A stretch of DNA of 38,929 bases from Marinilabiliaceae bacterium JC017 (lineage in GTDB: Bacteria > Bacteroidota > Bacteroidia > Bacteroidales > Marinilabiliaceae). Positions 33,958-38,929 of the stretch are shown here, one piece after another. The DNA is taken from the NCBI GenBank assembly GCA_004296775.1, contig RHGE01000040.1, forward strand, positions 17,661 to 56,589, read 5' to 3'. Below the pieces are notes generated by a model. It did not search any database, was not told where the DNA came from, and worked only from the letters and a program-made list of their open reading frames with translations. The position numbers and the translations under genes are program-made. The first letter of the stretch is position 1; every line of letters starts with the position of its first letter.

Positions 33958-34530
33958 ATGAGAAAGGTTCGTTATTCCGATAAGCAGTTAATTGAGGGGA
34001 TATATAACCGGGATAGCAAGGTTATCAGGTATATAATGGATGTGGTATGGGTGCCAGTTAAAGATTTTATTTATAAAAATAGTGGAAATAAACAGGATGC
34101 TATTCAAATAATTGAGGAAGGAATCTTAGCGATCTATACAAAATCTGATAAACTTGAGCTAACTAGTTCTTTTACAACCTATTTTTTTGCTATATGTAAG
34201 AATATGTGGTTGAATGAATTAAGAAAGCGTAAAAAAAGTCCGGTTTTAACTTCGGAATTTGGGAATTTACTTCAGGAGAATGAAATAGCTGAAAAGCAAC
34301 TATATGAAAAAAGACGATTGTTGTATTTGAAGTATTTTCAAAAGATTTCTAAAGTTTGTCAGTCACTGCTGCGACTTATGGCTAAGGGTTTTTCTAATGA
34401 AGAGATTATGGCCGAGTTAGCGTTTAGTTCGATTCAATATACGAAGAATCGTAAATCAATGTGTAATACTAAGCTTATAGAGCTTATAAAAGAAGATCCA
34501 CAATATAAAGATCTTAAATATGGATTATAA
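33958..34530 (+). CDS. ECF-type RNA polymerase sigma factor
   Basis: This 190-residue, sigma-70-like factor is divergent but has both core domains. A sigma-2 region includes LIEGIYNRDSKVIRYIMD, a helix with FTTYFFAICKNMWLNELRKRKK follows, and a C-terminal sigma-4 helix-turn-helix reads RLMAKGFSNEEIMAELAFSS, then YTKNRKSMCNTKLIELI. It lacks an extended N-terminal region, as ECF factors do. I chose ATG 33958; an in-frame TTG at 33940 lies inside the -7 box. Its last 11 bp overlap the next gene, a membrane protein that looks like its anti-sigma factor, a standard ECF layout. Target promoters are unknown. Confidence 0.85.
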   Translation: MRKVRYSDKQLIEGIYNRDSKVIRYIMDVVWVPVKDFIYKNSGNKQDAIQIIEEGILAIYTKSDKLELTSSFTTYFFAICKNMWLNELRKRKKSPVLTSEFGNLLQENEIAEKQLYEKRRLLYLKYFQKISKVCQSLLRLMAKGFSNEEIMAELAFSSIQYTKNRKSMCNTKLIELIKEDPQYKDLKYGL

Positions 34531-35257
34531 AGCACAAATCATTAGTTTTTTAATGGGTGAGCTTCCGGATCAAGAGATGCTTGCTTTTCAACAAGCTTTT
34601 GAATCTGATGTCCAATTGCAGGAAGAGGTCAAATTGCATCAGGAGATTTTGTTTACTATAAAGCAGGGTGAAGATGATGATGTCCTGTCTTTTAGAAAAC
34701 AACTCGGTGAAATAGGAGATGATTTTATTGAGGGCACAACTAAATCTAGAAAATTACCGGTATTTGCTTGGGCTGCTGCAGCAACAATTATTGCCTTTTT
34801 GGGAATAGGAGGTGTTTTAGGATTGTTTCCTGGCGGAGATTTTAATTCCGATCAGATATTTTCTCAGTATTATGAGCCCTATAGTGTTGGTATTGTTGTC
34901 AGGGGAGAAGATAATAGTCAGGTATCCGAGTTAGATGAGGCAATCAGATTATATATGGAAGGAAATATTGATACGGCTTTATCCGCTTTTACAACGATTA
35001 AAATTGAAAATCCTGAAGTAGCTGGATTTTATTTGGGACTTTGTTATATGGAGAACGGACATTTTCAGGAAGCTATCGATGAATTTCAATCGGTGAGTAA
35101 TGATGCTATTTTTTATTCTGATCATATTAGTTGGTATTGGTCGCTGGCGTTGGTAAAACAGGGAGATGAACAAGGTGCACTTCCTATCTTAAAAGAGTTG
35201 GTAAGTTCAGATGAATATGGGACTAATGCTAAGAAGATATTGAGTAAGATAAATTAA
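34520..35257 (+). CDS. membrane anti-sigma-like protein with periplasmic TPRs
   Basis: This 245-residue protein has three parts. Residues 1-79 are cytoplasmic and resemble anti-sigma N-termini (FLMGELPDQEMLAFQQAFESD then LQEEVKLHQEIL). Residues 80-103 form one transmembrane helix (WAAAATIIAFLGIGGVLGLF). Residues 104-245 are periplasmic, with about three TPR-like helical pairs (EAIRLYMEGNIDTALSAF, GFYLGLCYMENGHFQEAIDEF, WSLALVKQGDEQGALPIL). It overlaps the sigma gene by 11 bp. It has no zinc-binding motif and no FecR domain; the TPR part replaces the usual sensor. It ends 2 bp from the convergent CHAT protease gene. The anti-sigma role is inferred from layout and N-terminus. Confidence 0.72.
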   Translation: MDYKAQIISFLMGELPDQEMLAFQQAFESDVQLQEEVKLHQEILFTIKQGEDDDVLSFRKQLGEIGDDFIEGTTKSRKLPVFAWAAAATIIAFLGIGGVLGLFPGGDFNSDQIFSQYYEPYSVGIVVRGEDNSQVSELDEAIRLYMEGNIDTALSAFTTIKIENPEVAGFYLGLCYMENGHFQEAIDEFQSVSNDAIFYSDHISWYWSLALVKQGDEQGALPILKELVSSDEYGTNAKKILSKIN

Positions 35258-35259
35258 TA

Positions 35260-38200
35260 TTAGTTTTTAAAATGTTTATATAGTATTGATAATAAGGTGA
35301 TAATTATAAATACGATGACCGGTGTGAAATAATAATTTCTTGCCGGTTTTTTTATTTTTAGAGGAGCTAAGTCTCCGCTAATAACATAGTTGGCCCAATA
35401 ATAGGGATGTGATTTTATAGCATCAGCATTTTTTATATAGTCTATTTTTGCATTTTGAAGTGCTATGTCTTTGTTTTGGATGTTTTTTATTTTTTTATAG
35501 AATAATTCAGTAAGTTTTGCTCCCGAATAGTCATTTACCGACCATAATGTCATCACCTGGCTGCGAGCACCCGAAAAGACAAATGCTCTGGCTAAACTTA
35601 TTAGTCCTTCCCCGTTTCGCATTTTGCCTTTACCTGTATTGCATGAACTTAAAACTATAATGGGGCTATTGATAGAATAATTGTAAATTTCGTATGCTTT
35701 TAGGGCTTCTGTAGAGTCATTTTTCGGTGCAAATACCAGTTGTGAGTTCAGTGGTTCGTTTTCATCATTTAATGAGTGTAAGGCGAGATGTAAAACTTGG
35801 TTTTTGTTTAGGTGACTTAAAAAGGCTTCTTTGCTTGCTTTGTTGCCAGTGAATTTTGTAGCGGAAAATAAATGTTCGATTGCTTCTATTTCCTTTAAAG
35901 TACCCGGAATAGGTAAAAGCATCTCGTTTAAAGACGATCTTAAATTGACTAATATGGAATCATGTAGCTTCTGAGTTCCCTTGTATTCAGGAGCAAAGGC
36001 AATTACTTTGTTTATGTTTTCAGGTGAATCAGAAAATTGAGGAAGTAGAGCTGCATTGTATGCGTAGGATATGGGAATAGCATTTATTAACCAGGGGAAC
36101 TCTTTAAATGCTGGTTTTTTGTTTTGGTAAGGAGCGGTTAATAGAACTTCAAAGGGCAAATAAGCAAGTTCTTTGTGCGGACAGATGATTAATTCTTTTT
36201 CTGCTGTAACGTTTAGATTAGCTGATAGGAGTTTCTGATAAATCGAATATGAACAACGTGCATATTTAATAATCTCTTCTGCCGACTTATTGCCATAAAA
36301 TGGATTGCTTATTTCAGAGATGATGCACTCGAGTTCATTATAGAATTCTTTGTTAAGTTTCTGGTTGATCAGAGTTATTGTGTCTGTTGTAATAGATGTA
36401 ATCGTAAGAGTGCTGTCTCCTAAGTAATAGTCGATTAAAGCCTTATTTGAGCCAAGTCGTTCTTGTATTTGTGATGAGCTCAAGTATTGTGGTGTGTATT
36501 TTAGAGAAGCATATTTTGGATAATCTTTTATGATAATGCTGTTCAAACTATCCAATTGATTCATGTAGTTTTCTACTTTTTGACTACAATAGTTAAGTAT
36601 CAAGGAGTCTGGTTTGTTTTTCAGAGTTTCCTTGGATAGTTCCTTTTGATAATGTTTTAAGTGTCCTTTAATCTCAGTTTCTTTTTTAATTAATTTATTA
36701 CTTACGCCTGCTTCAATTTTCCATTTTCTATCATTTACCCCTTGTAATAAAGCAAAAGATTTGCCCTTTTGTGAATATATGAGAGCCATATCTCTATAGC
36801 ATGTTTTGCCGGTTTTTTCATACATGTTTGAAGCAATGCTTACAGCTATGTTCGTATATTCATAGAAAAAGTCACTCATTGCAATTCGGTCTTTATCGAA
36901 ATCTGAATCCGATCTAAGAACATCTATGAAGTTGTCTGTTTTGTTAAGATATTTATAGGCTAATTTTAGATATTTAAGTTCTTTAGTTTGTTTGTAACGG
37001 CCAAAATTTGATTCAGTTAAATATAAATTTACATTACGATATAATCTGGCAATGCTTAGTTGAGATTGTGTGTTTATTTGAGATGCAAAATTTTCCTGCA
37101 AAAAATATAATACGGAATTTAAAATATCTGTGGCTTCTTTATATCTATGAAGATTAATTAAACATTTGCTCATTATAACAGAGGTTTCATATGCTTTGAA
37201 TTTGCTGAATACCGTATTTGCTGAATAAATAGTTTTGAGAGTAGAGAAGTAGTAAATTGCTTTTGGGAATTTTCCTAATTTGTAATATATCCAGGCAATA
37301 TCATTATAGAATGATGTTTGTTGAATTGGATTGGTGATATTTTTTTTTCTAAATTCAATAAAGCTGGAATCTAGATAGGTTTGGGCTAATTTTTCTTTTT
37401 TGAGGTGGGCTAAAATCTCAGCAGTCGATGCATAATAATAATATAGTCTTTTATCCTTCTTGGTCTTACTCGCTTCAATGGCTAATAGTGCATGTTTAAT
37501 GCTTAGTTTTTCCTCCCCAAGTTTTTGATATATCCATGACATATTAATATAAATTCCTGGTTTGAAATTTGAATAATCAGATTCATTTGAAGTAAGATTT
37601 AGAGCTTTATTATAGTATATAAGAGCTTTTTGAAATTGTCCTGATCTATATAATGCAAATGCCATTATTCTGTTAATTGTACTAGAGTAAGATTGTAAAT
37701 ATGGATATTGTGAAGTATAGAAGTTATCAAGTTTAGAGAAAATGATTTTTAGATTATAGAAATCATCCGTGTTTAAATACAGACTTAGAAGACTAAGATA
37801 AAGGAAGTGATTTTCAATGTGTACGTTTTTATTTTGAGTATGATTAAGTACTTTTTTTGCAATTTCTTCAGCTTCTTCGAAGTGTTTTGTGTTAAATGTT
37901 AGAAAGTCAATTAAATTGCCAGCTGATGTGTTATAGCCTTCAAGATTGTTATATATCGGGAGAAGTTTCTGATATGCCTTAAAGCTTTTTTGATAATAAA
38001 AAAATGCACTGTCTAGCATATTTTCAAATTCATATCCTATAGCGAGGTTAGAATATATTTTCGGAATTAATGAGTCATAGGGTGGTGTGTATTCTTTTGT
38101 TTTTTTTAAAAGTTTTAATAATGAACTTCTTGATTCTTTAAGCCTAAATAAGCCAAGTTGAGCTGAGGCTTTATAAAAGTCTAGAACATTTATCACAATA

Positions 38201-38493
38201 GGGGAAGTATTGTGGAGTTTGAGTGAAGTGGTAAATGATAATACCTCGTCATATGCATTTTCTTGAAAAAGAGCCTTTGAGTAAAGGGATATTCCTTTGA
38301 TATATATATCAATGGATAGTTTGTTTTCGTGGTTTTGAAGGAAAGGCTTGAGAATAATTTTCAATGAATCATACTTTCTGTGTTGGTTTAATATTTCAGA
38401 ATTTTCAATTATTGAATTTTGTCCAAAAACTTCAAAGTTAACAGTAAGTGCTAATATGCAATATGTCAATATGATATGTTGAAGTTTGTTCAT
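35260..38493 (-). CDS. TPR-CHAT caspase-like protease, membrane-anchored
   Basis: This 1077-residue protein has a signal peptide (MNKLQHIILTYCILALTVNFEVFGQ). A long TPR solenoid fills about residues 40-480, with clear units such as NMSWIYQKLGEEKLSIKHAL and NDIAWIYYKLGKFPKAIYYF. A coiled helical region around 590-650 and a C-terminal CHAT domain (about 770-1045) follow. The clan CD catalytic pair is intact: His906 in LHLALHS and Cys951 in LSSCNTGKG. A terminal membrane helix (FTPVIVFIIITLLSILY, about 1057-1072) ends in a short basic tail. This topology puts the protease in the periplasm, tethered to the inner membrane. It converges on the anti-sigma gene and diverges from the two peptide genes. 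Substrate unknown. Confidence 0.88.
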   Translation of the reverse strand: MNKLQHIILTYCILALTVNFEVFGQNSIIENSEILNQHRKYDSLKIILKPFLQNHENKLSIDIYIKGISLYSKALFQENAYDEVLSFTTSLKLHNTSPIVINVLDFYKASAQLGLFRLKESRSSLLKLLKKTKEYTPPYDSLIPKIYSNLAIGYEFENMLDSAFFYYQKSFKAYQKLLPIYNNLEGYNTSAGNLIDFLTFNTKHFEEAEEIAKKVLNHTQNKNVHIENHFLYLSLLSLYLNTDDFYNLKIIFSKLDNFYTSQYPYLQSYSSTINRIMAFALYRSGQFQKALIYYNKALNLTSNESDYSNFKPGIYINMSWIYQKLGEEKLSIKHALLAIEASKTKKDKRLYYYYASTAEILAHLKKEKLAQTYLDSSFIEFRKKNITNPIQQTSFYNDIAWIYYKLGKFPKAIYYFSTLKTIYSANTVFSKFKAYETSVIMSKCLINLHRYKEATDILNSVLYFLQENFASQINTQSQLSIARLYRNVNLYLTESNFGRYKQTKELKYLKLAYKYLNKTDNFIDVLRSDSDFDKDRIAMSDFFYEYTNIAVSIASNMYEKTGKTCYRDMALIYSQKGKSFALLQGVNDRKWKIEAGVSNKLIKKETEIKGHLKHYQKELSKETLKNKPDSLILNYCSQKVENYMNQLDSLNSIIIKDYPKYASLKYTPQYLSSSQIQERLGSNKALIDYYLGDSTLTITSITTDTITLINQKLNKEFYNELECIISEISNPFYGNKSAEEIIKYARCSYSIYQKLLSANLNVTAEKELIICPHKELAYLPFEVLLTAPYQNKKPAFKEFPWLINAIPISYAYNAALLPQFSDSPENINKVIAFAPEYKGTQKLHDSILVNLRSSLNEMLLPIPGTLKEIEAIEHLFSATKFTGNKASKEAFLSHLNKNQVLHLALHSLNDENEPLNSQLVFAPKNDSTEALKAYEIYNYSINSPIIVLSSCNTGKGKMRNGEGLISLARAFVFSGARSQVMTLWSVNDYSGAKLTELFYKKIKNIQNKDIALQNAKIDYIKNADAIKSHPYYWANYVISGDLAPLKIKKPARNYYFTPVIVFIIITLLSILYKHFKN

Positions 38494-38561
38494 TTGGTGA
38501 AATGAATTTTAAAAAAAATAAAAAAAAGTTACAAAAAAAGGTGTTACGGTTTTCGCTTTTT

Positions 38562-38574
38562 GCAATTAACAGGT
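38562..38574 (+). promoter_or_regulatory. shared 13-bp box upstream of peptide gene 1
   Basis: GCAATTAACAGGT lies 36 bp before the peptide ATG. It differs at one base from GCAATTAAGAGGT upstream of peptide gene 2. AGGTGT also recurs at 38539-38544 and 38571-38576. It is a candidate binding site or sigma-factor element. Confidence 0.4.
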
Positions 38575-38597
38575 GTAAACCTTAAATAAAAATAGCG

Positions 38598-38729
38598 ATG
38601 AAAACGATAAAAAACACACAAAAGAAGGACTTATTTGGAAAGTTCAAAGCCTTATCTACAAAATCAATGAAAAAGATAGTTGGTGGTGATGATGGAGAAA
38701 TACCCCACTTAAAAAAAATAGATGTGTGA
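38598..38729 (+). CDS. double-glycine leader peptide 1
   Basis: This 43-residue frame reads MKTIKNTQKKDLFGKF, then KALSTKSMKKIVGG, then a 13-residue tail DDGEIPHLKKIDV. A basic N-terminus followed by a MKKIVGG double-glycine site is the form of leader used by many Bacteroidota peptides that are exported or modified (TIGR04149-like precursor families). The tail has no Cys, Ser or Thr, which argues against a lanthipeptide. Asp, Glu and Lys would allow a graspetide-type crosslink. No maturation enzyme is in view, though the window ends soon after. It is too short for routine gene finding, but the paralogue at 38876 supports it. Confidence 0.7.
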   Translation: MKTIKNTQKKDLFGKFKALSTKSMKKIVGGDDGEIPHLKKIDV

Positions 38730-38824
38730 AAATCTAATAAAATACATGATTTATAGAAGAAGGTTGAGTAATGATTGGAGGAAAATTCTATAGATATACT
38801 GATTAGAAAGAAAATTAGTGAAAA

Positions 38825-38837
38825 GCAATTAAGAGGT
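38825..38837 (+). promoter_or_regulatory. shared 13-bp box upstream of peptide gene 2
   Basis: GCAATTAAGAGGT lies 51 bp before the second peptide ATG and matches the block at 38562-38574 in 12 of 13 bases. The rest of the two upstream regions is not alike, which makes the match more notable despite its AT content. Confidence 0.4.
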
Positions 38838-38875
38838 TTTGAAATCTGAAGTATAGATTTAAATATTTAGGAGTG

Positions 38876-38929
38876 ATGAAATCGGTAAAAGACATACAAA
38901 AGAAAGATAAGTTAAGAAAGTTCAGAGTT
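38876..38929 (+). CDS. double-glycine-type peptide 2 (5' part only)
   Basis: Eighteen codons are visible before the window ends: MKSVKDIQKKDKLRKFRV. They align without gaps to the start of peptide 1 (MKTIKNTQKKDLFGKFKA), with the QKKD core identical. Conservation of the coding frame between the two copies is the main evidence that both are real genes. The leader's GG site and core lie beyond the window. An AGGAGTG just upstream of the ATG is a plausible ribosome-binding site. Confidence 0.6.
   Translation, partial: MKSVKDIQKKDKLRKFRV

Overview
This window looks like a chromosome segment from a member of the Bacteroidota, most plausibly a Bacteroidales/Marinilabiliales-type anaerobe or facultative anaerobe. 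The reasons are type IX secretion (T9SS) genes porU, porV and gldJ, a T9SS C-terminal sorting domain, a fused secDF, a MacB/FtsX-type ABC permease of about 800 residues, and many promoters with the Bacteroidota -7 box TAnnTTTG. The finer taxonomy is inference. There is no phage, insertion sequence or CRISPR array.

Layout. 1-528 has no gene but holds two copies of a 68-bp double-hairpin repeat. 529-6555 (minus) carries a thioredoxin-like protein and then, in transcription order, porU-porV-ispF. gldJ (6878-8377, plus) diverges from porU, and murF follows behind a strong terminator. 9749-13790 (minus) is a four-gene operon: mtaB, an inositol-phosphatase-family protein, a LpxL-like acyltransferase and a family 2 glycosyltransferase. 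14014-15868 is an odd stretch: a short T9SS-CTD protein, an 11-unit array of about 21 bp, and an unrecognised helical protein made of two related halves. A PIN-PhoH protein (minus) and folC (plus) come next, then five identical tandem tRNA-Val(UAC) genes with a clear promoter and terminator, then rex.

20058-26755 holds a two-component system (NtrC-family regulator plus histidine kinase), divergent from a MacB-like ABC transporter and a small retropepsin-like protease. A 16-bp perfect palindrome sits where an operator would. 27290-33884 is housekeeping: secDF, a TatA-type protein, a CaCA cation exchanger, lolD, a TIGR02757-family protein, and trmN, whose known substrate in E. coli is the tRNA-Val species encoded five times in this window.

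The most interesting part is the right end (33913-38929). An ECF-type sigma factor overlaps a single-pass membrane protein that looks like an anti-sigma factor with a periplasmic TPR domain. This pair converges, with 2 bp between, on a 1077-residue TPR-CHAT caspase-like protease that has a signal peptide, an intact His/Cys pair and a C-terminal membrane anchor. Divergent from the protease are two tandem small genes for peptides with near-identical N-termini. The complete one has a double-glycine leader (MKKIVGG) and a 13-residue tail. The second runs off the window. Both are preceded by the same 13-bp block. I propose a surface-signalling module in which a periplasmic caspase-like protease, a TPR-bearing anti-sigma factor, a sigma factor and secreted or modified peptides act together. 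The gene content is visible in the sequence; the functional link is inference.
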